This document shows, in pieces, positions 49,487-61,820 of a stretch of DNA of 64,000 nucleotides (positions are counted from its first letter, which is position 1; every line of letters starts with the position of its first letter). Both the position numbers and the translations under genes were made by a program. The notes beneath the pieces are model-generated. The model was not told the DNA's origin. It made no database searches and saw only the letters and a program-made list of their open reading frames with translations. The stretch spans positions 25,838,308 through 25,902,307 of the forward strand of contig OX439134.1 of the NCBI GenBank assembly GCA_949318235.1, read 5' to 3'. This DNA comes from Ecdyonurus torrentis. Taxonomy: Eukaryota; Arthropoda; Insecta; Ephemeroptera; Heptageniidae.

Positions 49487-50030
49487 TATATCCGGATTTC
49501 GGCAGCACTAATATATATAATATATATATATTAGTGCTGCCGAAATCCGGATAAAATTAAAATCCGAATTTTGGAGAAAATTATCCGGATTCACTGATCC
49601 GTTTTAAATCCGGATCACGATCCGGATCAAATTATCTATTCATGTATCCGGATCGAGATCCGGATAGAAAATCGGATAACGGATAATTTTTTATCCGGAT
49701 ATCGAAATCCGGATTTTTTTTCGCTTAATATTTATCATAATTATATGAAATCGTGATCTGGGTCATTAATGTAGAAAAAATTAAACGGATCACGATCTTG
49801 ATCAAATTATCCGGATCAATATTATCCGAATATAATCCGGATCTCGATCCGGATCAAAATTATCCAGATTATATACGATCCGGATAAAATTAAAATCCGT
49901 ATTTCGGATAGAAAGTTATCCGGATTCACTGATCCGTTTTAAATCCGGATCCAATATATCCGCCGCGCGGATCGTGATTCAGATATAAAATCGGATATAA
50001 CGGATCAATAATTTTTTATCCGGATTTTTT
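49487..50030. repeat. Cluster of ATCCGGAT palindromes
   Basis: Roughly twenty TCCGGA sites lie in 540 bp, mostly as ATCCGGAT or GATCCGGATC. The stretch AAAATTAAAATCCG..TTATCCGGATTCACTGATCC then GTTTTAAATCCGGATC occurs at about 49550 and again at about 49890, so there is a duplicated unit of about 340 bp. The left edge is a small palindrome (GTGCTGCCGAAATCCGGAT and complement) around TA repeats. Confidence 0.85.
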
Positions 50031-51170
50031 TCGACACCTCTGACTGCAAGCAGTAGGGGAATAGGGAATAGGTATATTGAAAACAATATAGCACGTACGT
50101 CACGTACGCACTATATTCAAAAAATCGCAAAAAAAAAAGTTGCCGCGCGATGTTTGTGAAACTTAAATAAAATGTAACCTACATTATGATTCAAACATGT
50201 GTTTGCCTATAATAACCTCCACCCACCCCTAAATAGACTTAACATCCGGTTGTTCTTCAAAAATTATAAAAAAATGCTGGTTTTAGGGTCCCAGTTCAAC
50301 TGGTAATAGGATTTGGGGCTTGGAAGTTGGATTTTCAGAATCAGCGAGTTCGATTTGGTCTACGTAGACATCAACTTTGCCAAAATCTGACAAAAAGTTT
50401 TTTCGTAAAAAATAGGAAGGGTACCCCCTTGGTAATCTTGTCATTTTTATAAAAAAGAACGATCTTTTGCTATTTACTTCCGTTTAAAACGTCTCATGGC
50501 CATGAAACTTGAAACATTGTTGTTAAATATTTTTTTGGTTGCTTTCCAAAATTAACATTGACTTTATGTTGATTTGGCGTCGAGTTATTGCCAAAAACGC
50601 CAAAAAATTTCAAAAAATGATAAAAATTAGAACTTATTTGAAAATCGCAGTTTTCTCGACGCAAACAGTCACAAATACCTAGGTACTACCTTGCATAAAA
50701 ATTTTGATGATCTGCCACTGTAACTTGCCGAAATATGGCGATTACTATTGCTTCCGTGTCGAAACGTGGCCAGAATGGGTGGTTTTGGTCAAAACTGAAC
50801 AAAAATCATTTATCTCACGCACGTGTCAAAGGATACGTCCATAAATCGATTACAGCAGTCAGATTGCCGAAAATCGCCATAGCCGATTTTTGGCGCCACT
50901 TTGAACTTTAAAAAATCGGTAAAACACCGTTTTTGGACGCATTTTTTATTTTTTTTTTAGTAAGATGTCTTTATTTTCGGCATCCCCGCGGTCGTTTTCC
51001 GTGGACCCTGTGATTCTGTGTCGAAAAGTGCCGACGGATACACGCAGCGCGCTATTTTCGGAAATATTTTAAAAATTTATACATAGATATATATAGGTAA
51101 CACACATAGCGAGACATTTCTGAGACGTCTAGGCACCACCCGCGATGTATATACCCATCTCTATTCTATG

Positions 51171-51206
<36 letters not shown>

Positions 51207-51669
51207 ATATACATATATACACACAAACAGCGGCCTTCATATTATAAAAGAGACTCGCGCGGGTCGAACAGAGGCGGTGTTTTATTTTTTTATTTTTTAT
51301 TTTTTTTTTTTTTTGAGCAGATCGCGTATTTTTAGTAATGGAGAAGAAAAACTTTTAGACAGTGCTAAAGCGGCCATGCCCATATATGGCCAAAAACGAT
51401 AAAAAAAAAATAAAAAAAATTTATGTAGATAATTTATTTGACTGCATATAACCGGCCATGCCTTCAAACAGTTCTGTGGCCCACCACATCGGATTTCGAT
51501 CCGAGTAACGAGCGCGCGCAGCGTGTGAGGAAAATGGAGATTGGTAGGCCGTACGGACGCCTTGGCGTCATAGGCCTACCCATCTCCATTTGACGAACAC
51601 GTGAGCACGTTCTCGGCTACTCTAAAACGTATAGTATCGCTTTTGTAGTTATATTGGTTATGTGAAAGC

Positions 51670-51700
<31 letters not shown>

Positions 51701-52038
51701 AAGAAATCGAGTTTTAAGAGAGGGCAAAACACCTCTGTGCGGGTGTAAATTTATATAAAATGCAGTTGTCACTATTAATTGTTCTCAAAAGAGATCATGG
51801 CAAATGCCGTATCGTATAATATAATATATATTTAAATTAAAAAATATATATTATAATTTGAAAATTCGAATAAAAAGGTTGAACTACCCCCAAGGGTTTT
51901 TTTGGCATTTGTTAACAAACAAACTATATATTGCGTTCGCACGCGATATATCACGCAAGCGCGCGCGCGCGCTTAGCAGCAAAATTTATTTTTAGATGAA
52001 AATAAAAGTAATTCGAATTTTTTTAAGGCTATATCCGC

Positions 52039-52091
<53 letters not shown>

Positions 52092-53034
52092 CCACACCCC
52101 TTGGGTGCAGGGATGGATTTAAAACAATATTTTTGTGCAGGTACCGCGTGGTCACCATTGCACTTACGAGGTCGAAGTTACCCTAAAATTAACGTTTTTT
52201 TGTACTATCGATACCGGAGAGAATTTTAAGGGTGAACCATCCCCCGGCGAGAAATTATTATAAGTGTAGAAAATTTAATTGTCACGCGTTATATATAGAT
52301 AAATTAAGATTCCACCAGTAAGAAGTTTCATCAAATACGGAAACTTTTCAAGTTTTGGGTGTTTTTCACCCCCAATAAACTACCCCCCAGGTATTGGTCA
52401 AAACTTTCACCCCAAATATACCAACTCCATTGTTTTTCTACCCCCCCCCCCTCCGAAGGGTGATCTTTAATTCCCCCTCAAAAACTCGGTGACAAATATT
52501 GAAAAGTGTTCAATATAATTTCTATATTTAAATTTCGCGCGACTTCCCAAATGCCGATAAAGATTCAAGTCTAAATAAATAATAGGATCATTGCTTGACT
52601 TCGGCCATTTTTGCTCCGATTTGCTCTTCACAGAGTCAGCCAGAAAGTAACAATCTCGGAGGAATTAGAGACGACACGTTTGTCTCATTTGCGGAAATCC
52701 GAACCACCCCTTTTTATCCTCATGACTCATAAAAATTCCTTTTAATCAGCTGGAAAGTGTGGAAAGTGGGCTTGGTTATTTATATAATTTGGCAACACTG
52801 TACCATTACTACAATGTTAAAAGATAAAAAATGAATAACATGGAAGTAAATACAACAATGTTGCTAAATGTACTAGCCAATGATATGTAAAGTAGTGGCA
52901 TTTTTTAATGATAAAAACCAGCATCTGCCATCTCTACAGAATATTTTTGAACTTACACCACGTACGTAAACACCTGGTAAACACATCTTCACCGCTGACC
53001 GGTGATCTGAAAGTTACTATAATTTCTAACGAAG
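50031..53034. other. Unassigned stretch between testin and ERp29
   Basis: No recognisable gene on either strand. 50250-51060 has fairly even composition with recurring GCCAAAAA and AAAATCG words and looks like an old repeat without coding capacity. (TA)n tracts lie at 51168-51210 and 52041-52091, a poly(A) run at about 51669-51697. The end should hold the ERp29 promoter. Confidence 0.45.
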
Positions 53035-54023
53035 ATGGTCAAAAATATTCTAAATATTAAATATTTAGTTGTTGTTTTTACTCTGCTTGACGTTATTTTC
53101 TGTAAAGGAACTGTACCTTTGGATACTTTTTCATTCGATAAGGTAATAATTTTTATCATGCAAATCTTTTCTAGATCTTTCATTAATTATATCCTGTCAG
53201 TTCAGGATTGCATGTAAAACTTTTAAAAAAGCTAAAAAGAATTAATTTTTTATATTAATGATCATCTAATGATCAACAAACATATCAACCCTTTCTTTAT
53301 CGTGAAAACTTCTCTGCTGTATTTTAACCGAGGTTTTAAAGTAAATAAATATATTGATCATATTCATCGACTATATTAAATTTTTAATTGCAGGTGACCT
53401 CGAAATTCAAAGCCGCTGTAGTGAAGTTCGATGTAGCTTATCCTTACGGACCAAAGCATGAAGAATACATCAAAGTATCAGAAGCAGCTCATATGCTACC
53501 TGAGCTACTAATTGCTGAAGTTGGAGTAAAAGACTATGGTGATAAAGAAAACACAGATTTGGCAACAAAATATAATATTAAAAAAGAAGACTTCCCCGTT
53601 GTAAAATTATTTGTTGAGGGAAAATCTGAGCCATTTACATTTGACAATTCAGAATTTACTGCAGATGAAATTAAAAAATTTATACGTACAAATTCAGGGG
53701 TTTATATTGGTTTACCAGGGTGTATTGAAACATTTGATAAATTGGCAATTAAATTTGCTGCAACATCAAATGTAGAGGGCAGGAGAAAGATTTTGAGAGA
53801 GGCTGAAGATTTATGGGATACAGCTTCTGGAAAAAGTGAACAAAAAGCTGCAGAAGTTTATGTAAAAACTATGAGAAAAATTGTAGACAAAGGAGATGAA
53901 TTTGTAACTAGTGAATTACAAAGAGTTCAGAATTTAATTTCAGGTAAAATTAATAAGGAAAAGAAGGAAGAAATGCAGTATCGTATTAATATCTTGCACT
54001 CGTTCAAAAAAGACGAGCTGTAG
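53035..54023 (+). CDS. ERP29: ERp29 homolog (two exons, KDEL terminus)
   Basis: Soluble ER-lumen chaperone of the protein disulfide isomerase family that lacks the redox site; the Drosophila homolog is Windbeutel. Exons are 53035-53142 and 53394-54023 joined in phase 0, giving 245 residues (human protein 261). The N-terminal signal peptide (LVVVFTLLDVIFC) ends near KGTVPLDTFSFDKV. The thioredoxin-like domain follows (VVKFDVAYPYG, EVGVKDYGDKEN, FPVVKLFVEG). No CXXC motif is present, as expected for ERp29. The helical D domain comes after VYIGLPGCIE. The C-terminus is KKDEL, an ER-retrieval signal. The ATG is the first in frame before the signal peptide. A 251-bp intron separates the exons. Confidence 0.95.
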
Positions 54024-54057
54024 ATCAATTAAAGGAAATAAAAGGGGGGCTAACTTG

Positions 54058-54063
54058 AATAAA
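54058..54063 (+). terminator. Possible poly(A) signal of ERp29
   Basis: AATAAA 35 bp after the ERp29 stop codon. Other AATAAA sites follow downstream, so the one used is unknown. Confidence 0.45.
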
Positions 54064-54694
54064 TTGTACATTTTCTTGAACACAATTGTGATTTAGCATT
54101 CGAAAATGTAGAAATTTTTGAAGTAATTTTGTTACTTCACTAGTCCAGTTTTAATCAATCATTCCAGAGGGTAATTTAAATTTTTTTAACAAATAAATTG
54201 GATTTTTTAGTGTTCTCTTACAAACGATTATTTTCAATTTTAATGCAGCCAACTGTACAAAATAATCACAGTATTTTTTTTTATATATATAATTTATTTT
54301 GCCACAAAGTGAGATTTTATTCCATGCACAAATTACTTAAGCTATTCTACTTGTGCATTTAAATGAAAACAATAAGTAACTACAGGGTTTACATATTTGT
54401 AGTATTATCAGCATACTGTGGCTGTTTTTGTAAATAAATTGTCATTAAAAAAAAATAATAAAAAATGATTTTTTGTTATTTATATACACCTATCTAGAGG
54501 AACTTAAATTTGAAATAAAAAAAAATTGTTATAATTTTTGCATCCACATACGAAATCTTTTTTATTTTTATATATTAATACAAATGGAATGCCAAGTTAA
54601 TTTTTTTTAAGTATTATAATTAATTATTAATACATTTTAAACAAAAATATTACAAAATGATTGAAAATTTAAATTAGGTACTTTTATTATAAAA

Positions 54695-54775
54695 AAAATT
54701 CTAATTAAAAACATCAGACAAAATAACAGGATGGTTAAAGTCCTTAATCAAATCATCGTCATAATATTAGATAAT
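54695..54775 (-). promoter_or_regulatory. Candidate SECIS element for selenoprotein H
   Basis: About 306 bases after the selenoprotein H stop, on the same strand. The order is ATGAC (54762-54758), a 12-nt arm (54757-54746), an unpaired AA (54745-54744), an apical part with a GGA/TCC mini-stem (54743-54729), the second arm (54728-54717) and TGATG (54716-54712). That is the AUGA / AA / UGA core at normal spacing, form II type. A lower helix is possible: TCTAAT (54771-54766) with ATTAGA (54705-54700). Weak point: only about 9 of the 12 core stem pairs form and several are G-U. Confidence 0.62.
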
Positions 54776-55067
54776 TTTTTTTTATAATTTATGTTAAACC
54801 TAATTTTTTATTTTAATTAGATACATTTATTATAAAAAATAAAAATGAAGTATCAATGTTGATAAAGAGTTTATATTATGATGAAAATCATGAAATTGAT
54901 ATATATTTTTCTTTTTGTTTTATATAAAGAAACAAATGAATTATTTATGTTTTATTGTTCTACGAGCTATGAGTGAGATGTATTTGTAATGATTGAAGTT
55001 GAGAGAAAAAACAAAAAAACAAAAATAAAATATAGATTTGTGTTGTTGAGATTGGAGTGGGCGTGGC

Positions 55068-57497
55068 TTACATCAGCTTGGAAACCTTGGAGACGATCAA
55101 GTCAGGGTTGGGAAATTTGTCCTTACGAGGAGGTCCTTTCTCCAAGCCTGACCACAGGGGGTGAACTGTAAACATGGAAAATAGGTTGGAATTCAAATTG
55201 CTTAAAGGATTGCTATGTCGATTGTGAATATCACAAAAGTGTCCGTTATATTGCATTCAAAATTTCAGGGCAGGTTTAAAATGTCTTTTATTTTTATCAC
55301 ATACAAAAATTCCGAAGGATTTATGGATTAGAAGCGGAGTAAAAATAACATAGGAGATTTAGAAACGCCTATCTTATCCCATGTTAAATTAAAGGCGTAG
55401 AACACCTTGAACAAAAAAGTTGCGTAATATCCTAACAAACCTGAAAATCAACGTTGATTTGGCCAGTCATTGATTTCTAATTTATTTTCCATTCACAACA
55501 CTGACGTCACAGCTCGCCTGGTCCACGCGCAAGTAAACCGGGTGAGCTGTGACATCAGTGAACTGCAGCAGCATTTTGTGAATGGAAAATAAATTATAAA
55601 TCAATGACTCCGGCCAAATCAACGTTGATTTTCAGGTTTGTTAGGATATTATGCAACTTTCAAGGTGTTCTACGCCTTTAAATATTTTCCCAATCCATAG
55701 ACCATGAAGAAATTTAGTATGCGTATAGTTTGAGCTAATTTTAACAGATCCTGAAATTTTAATTACAAAATGAATGTCAATTTTTGAGAAAACAGAGTGC
55801 AAATTTCTTTATATCATGCAATAAGAGGATAGTAAAAGCACCAGCCAATAACCGGTGTGGCAACCTCAGCCAGTCAAATTCAAATACGTTTTTCGCGGTA
55901 GTTGAACACGAACAGAGGGAGTCTTAACCATGGTCTTTACACACCTGTCTAGTACCTGTGTGTACATCTTACATAAGACCTAAGGCTGAAAATGAGGTAC
56001 AGTCAGTTACATTAAATTTGTAACTTAAAGGATTTTATGCATTTTTATCGCACTAATACAAGATTATGCATAATAATGAGGTGTTCGGTCAATGCTGCAC
56101 TTCTCCGCCATTTAATTGCCATCAAAGCACATCAAAATGTCCTTGCCTACCCATTCCTTCTCTCTCTATTGTTTGCATGTTACCCATCACCTCGCCTCCT
56201 GTCTTGTCCATGCCGACCATCACAATATGATATAAGTGAAGTAAAAGGTGGAGAAATGCAGCAGTGAATACGTCTTATTTTTATGCATCAACTTGCATTG
56301 GTGTGGTAAAACCTTTTAACTGACAATTTATATGTAAACCATAACACTGCTGTAAATTGACTTAAATTTCAAAGACAAAAAATTCTAATTACTTAGCAGT
56401 GATACTTACAGATGACTTAACTCTAAATAGGTAAATTTTTTGTGTGTTTCATATCGATGTTGGGATGCAGAAATGCGACCGATGAGAAAAATCATGAGGT
56501 TTTTACTCATGATTTTTCTCATCGGTCGCATTTCTGCATCCCAACATCGGTATGCAAGCCCATAAGGTCCCAAAATAATTTCAACATTTTTTGTTTAATC
56601 CTTGTCACAAGTTCTAAAAGTTTCATCGTAATGTAGTTGTTGCCATCTACATCAAAAGGACAGGAAAAATTGTAGGCCAGCTTCTCAATTTTAGAGAATA
56701 CCAGCTTATAAACAAAAATACTTGAAATTGTTGTTGTTGTTTTTTCTTTCATTTTACAAAAATTACATACAATCCAAATTTCAGGACCTGTGACTATTAG
56801 AAAAGGGAGACAAAATTATATAAAAAGAATTGAAATTAAGTATGTGCCTAATGGAATGAATAGTTGAAATTATTATAACGTGACTCCATTTGATTTACTA
56901 TTATATTTTTTTTACCTCTAAAGAATTACTGCAAGAAAGCAAATTTCTCTGCTTTAACCACTGTTAATCAAATCACCATTTTAAATTTCTAACCTTAAAG
57001 GAATAGACCATAGGAAAACATAAGCATTTATATCACAAAACCCTTGATGGGATTCACATAAATAACATTAGTTTGTCTCAAACCCCAACAGTAGCCCTGT
57101 AGCAGTGATCAGAATATTCAATTTATGCAACCCGCAAAACATTTGCATGTTTCTGACATCATAAACATGAATTTTCACGAAAATTGCATACTTTACAGTT
57201 TTTTCACACTCTCTCGTGGGGCTACATTAACATTCTAGTAAAAATTGTTATCAGTTTTGAAGATCCCATTTCGTGTTTATTCATTAAAATGCACACGTTG
57301 TTTTATGCGGTCTATGGCTTTAACAATAAGAAAATGAACGAACATTTACTCATAGTGTGGCATATAGCTGAAAAATAATATTCTGGTACTGTGACAAGAT
57401 TATATTATTTTGGCAAGTCCCACCATCTTTTGATTTGTAAACTAATTTGGTTGGAAGATGTCTGTAATAAAAGTAATAAGAAAAGCCTGTAATAGCT

Positions 57498-57548
<51 letters not shown>

Positions 57549-60500
57549 AACATACAATGATAATTTGAGATATAAAAAAATTAAATTGTGAGTGTTTGAG
57601 TGCAAGGTATTAGGTCACCCTATTGGTCAGGCCAATAATTCATTTCGGGGTATCCTAACTCACTCTCTGAAAATTTGTGACTGAGACCAACATGCCTAAA
57701 CGACCTCGCATAAGTTTATTTGACCTACAACGGGCTAAGCAATGAGCGAGAGCACAGAATTACCAACCTTATGGCTTATGGCGCTCAGAATGTTAAAAAG
57801 TTCTTTGAACAGGATTCTAAATTAATACCATAATATACATATTCTAATTTTCAAGTTGAAAACAAATAAAAATATTTTAAAGACTTTGTTATAATGGGGT
57901 TTCAAGACTCAAATGTTTGCTAGGTTCTGCTGGTCTCCACTGGATAGAGAACATTTGAACTAAGCTATACACTTGAAATTAATTAGGCAAATCACAATAT
58001 TTATCTTATCATGAACTGCCATTAAAAAGTTTATAATAACTTTATAGCACACAGGTATCAAAAGCTTGCAAGTACTTAAAAAATAATAATAATAATAATA
58101 AAAAAAAAAAAAAATCAGACAGGATGTTATATGTTGCAGGCTAACATTATAATAATAATTATATGACCTGCTTCAATACTGTATCAAATTAGAATTGAAA
58201 CACTGGAGTCGAATTAGTACACCTATTCACATTTCCAAGTCGATGGAACAAATCTTCTGTGACTATGATGCAAACAATAATTTTTTTTTTATAATAACAA
58301 CAAAATGTTGTTAAGTTACCAGCTTACCTTTGTCGTCGAGGAGGAGTGCCAGCTCAAAAGCTCCCTTGCGTGGCTTGGCCTCCCCCTCGTTGATGTACAC
58401 CTCAAGGTCTGGCCAGGTGATGCGCAGGGCTTCTCCAATCTCACGAGCACGCTTTGAGAATACAGATCATGATTTGCAAGCCTCAGCCTGCAGGGCTTTC
58501 TTGCCCTTGCCAGCTGCCTTGCCATTGGTGGCATTACCATTAGCCTTGCTCTCCTCCTTGGCTGCTCCCTTCTGTAACACAACACATCATTATGGTTAGT
58601 ACACACTACTAAGGCAGAAACAATAATTAAGCATGGTTAGGGGAGAGCTTACATCTATCATTTTTAGGTTGGTTGAATATTTTAAAGACTTTGTTATAAT
58701 GGGGTTTCAACTTTCAACACTCAAATGTTTGTTAGGTTCTGCTGGTCTCCACTGGATAGAGAACATTTAAACTAAGCTATACACTTGAAATTAATTAGGC
58801 AAATCAAAATATTTATCATGAACTGCCATTAAAAAGTTTATAATAACATTATATCACACGCATCAAAAGTTATATCAAAGTTTATATTGGATATATTTGG
58901 CAAAACCTTTGATCCTCAATTCCTATTTCTTACTTAAAGAGCATACCAAGGTGGGTAAAATAAGCTATACTGTCTTGTGAAACCTGTGGTGGTCATGTAT
59001 CTCAGGCTTTGTTATACGGGAATACAGCAAGAGTTGGATTCTTTAGTGGTGATTGATACGCATGCTCCAAAACTGAGCCAAACACACAACTTTTCTTACA
59101 CATAACAAACATTTTGCAGCCATACAAGAATTGTAGGGGCTATCTTTACTTTTGATTTCTCTTGTTATTATTATCCTTAATATTTATTAATTTTTATAAT
59201 AATATTATTATTGCTCAATTACTTACATCAAAAGACTACCCATACAATTAAACTATGATGACAGCCATTGCTACAAAAGTTCTGTATTGCATACTGGTAA
59301 TATACAGTTGGTACAGTCGATTGAGGCATATTTAACTGAAGACTGGCTTGTCTAATTGATAAGGTAGGGCTGTTTTGAAAAGCTTCTCGTACACGAACCT
59401 GATCTGCGTTAGACACAGAGGGCCGTCCACTGTGGCTTTTATTCTATTGAACCTGTTGCTTTAAATTGTTGAGACCAACGCATTATTGAATTTTCTCCTG
59501 GAGTTTGATGATAATGCACATGATAAAACTTTCTGAATTTCCTTCTAACAGCAGCAGCAGATCCATAAGATTCATACCACAACACACATTTTGCTTTTTG
59601 TTGAATTGTTAACATCTTGGCGCCATAAAACTTGTAAGAAAAATGAAATTTTCACACATTTAGCTCCCTAGCGCGTAAAAAATGAACCACTTATCTGATT
59701 ATTTTTTTTCAGCTATTTTTAAAATTGTAAAATGTTAGGCTTTAACAATGTTCCTTACATGTCTTCCAACTCCCTGTGTAAATTTGTAGACAAGCATGAT
59801 TCAAGCTTTTACACTAGCGCCGCGATTGGGAGCCAAAACTACTATTACTATTGCTTCATAAGGTTTGAGGTCTTGTTGTCACCTGAGCGCAAGAATTTTG
59901 AGTTTACATCATACATTAAATCGTTAACCTTTAGTCAGCATTATCATAATAGTTCAAATAGCCCCCCAAACGTAAAGCAGTGTTCCCTAAAGAGGGAAAT
60001 TTAAAACAGCGTGCCTAAAAAATCAGCCAAGAGTCGGAAGATGTGCAAGGGACATTGAGGCTTGAATTTCATATATAAAAAGTTTGTTTTGCGTTGTGCC
60101 TTATGTGTTTTATTAATGTCTAAACATCCTCCATAACTTTATTAACACCCTGTATTTGTGGGCTAGCACTAGCATGAATAAATATATTATTCTCTTTATA
60201 AAATAATGATGGTGAATATTTTCTTTAAAGGATGAAGTCCGTGGTTGACACAGTTAAAAACTTCAGTTATTTCCCTGTTTGTTTGTTTGTTCTCTCTCTC
60301 TCTCTCTTTTCTAGTTTGATTTAAAACTTTCTACAATGGTTCCTTTTCCTTCAGTGAACTACTAAAACGCAGCACAAGATTAAATTTTATCATGAGCTAT
60401 AAAACTTTTGAAATATAACCTTATGCCCCAAAACAGTTTCTACCTCAATTTCTTTCAAATGACAGAATAGTAGGTATAGCATTTTACTTTTATTATACTT

Positions 60501-60636
60501 TTATTATTATTATTTTTTTTTTGGTACCTATAAAACAAAAGATATGTTGGGAGGGAATGTATTTAGGAGCTGCAAATTGTGGTGGTTTCAACTATGCAAT
60601 GGAATTTATTGAAACATTCTTACGGTTACGCTTAAC

Positions 60637-60687
<51 letters not shown>

Positions 60688-61397
60688 TAATTTTAGGATA
60701 GCGGGTTTTCAAATCAATACTACAAACAATAATACATAGAACTTTCAAGATTTTACAATCTTCTAACATTGAAAAGCTTGACCAGATGCAAGCATTGATA
60801 CAAGGGGGAAGTAAACCTGTTTGTCTGCTTACTTACAGTCAAAGAACTAAGATGTGCAAACTTAACAATTTCACAAAAAAACTTGCAATCAAAGATGTTC
60901 TATATAAACTAATCCAATCATCATGCAATATTTTCTAATATACTGGTAGTAATTCTCAATTCCTATATTTACAACACATGTGCTAAATTACCCCCCCCCC
61001 CTCGTATCATCACAAATAATCATTTAAATTTCAATAAAATGATGTAATAAAATATATGTACATAATCCCTAGAACATGACATTTGTTGATTGCAATGCTC
61101 ATAAAATGCTTGAACACAACTATTTTCTACAAAATGTCATAATAAAATGCACAAGAATAAATGTTAAGTTTTTATACCTCATAAATTTAAACAGTATCAC
61201 TGGAAAATTAACCTTCAATAATTAATACAAAATGATAAACATTTGAGATGTTTTTTAAATACCAGGTCACATTACAGTATCTTATTAGATAACATTGAGG
61301 GTCAACAGTTATTGACAAAATAGGCAATGTTGTATGATAAGGCATGAAGAACTCAATTTATAATATTTACAGCTATGGCATCCTACAGATGTGATAA

Positions 61398-61428
<31 letters not shown>

Positions 61429-61786
61429 AGTTAGGAAACAAAACTATTGGTAAGCTCCAGCACAGGTCTAATTCTTGCCCTTAGCAATAAGGTGCTTCTA
61501 CATCAAATTTCAATACTTTGAGAATCCCTAATTTTAATTGCCATTATTTCCACAATTACAGCTCCATCAGGTGATGATAACCAAGGCTGGCAAGATTGAG
61601 GAGGCCAACCAAATTCATTAAGAAAGAAAAAAAAAAAAAAAAAAAAAAAAAAAAGAAGAAGATCAAAAGGAGTAACACCACTTTTCACAATTATGGGTTT
61701 CTTACCTATGGCACTAATCACCAGATAAAATCGAAATTTGAATAAATATTCCTCAATTTCACCAGCCTTGATGATAACTAAGCAGG

Positions 61787-61820
<34 letters not shown>

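Noticed and set aside
58467..58469. UGA as a nonsense mutation making the gene a pseudogene
   Set aside because: Coding conservation and correct splicing continue after it, and the family has selenocysteine at this position.
58316..58606. Open frames of 90-96 residues on both strands at the selenocysteine exon
   Set aside because: They are shadow frames of the GC-richer selenoprotein H exon; the true frame contains the UGA.
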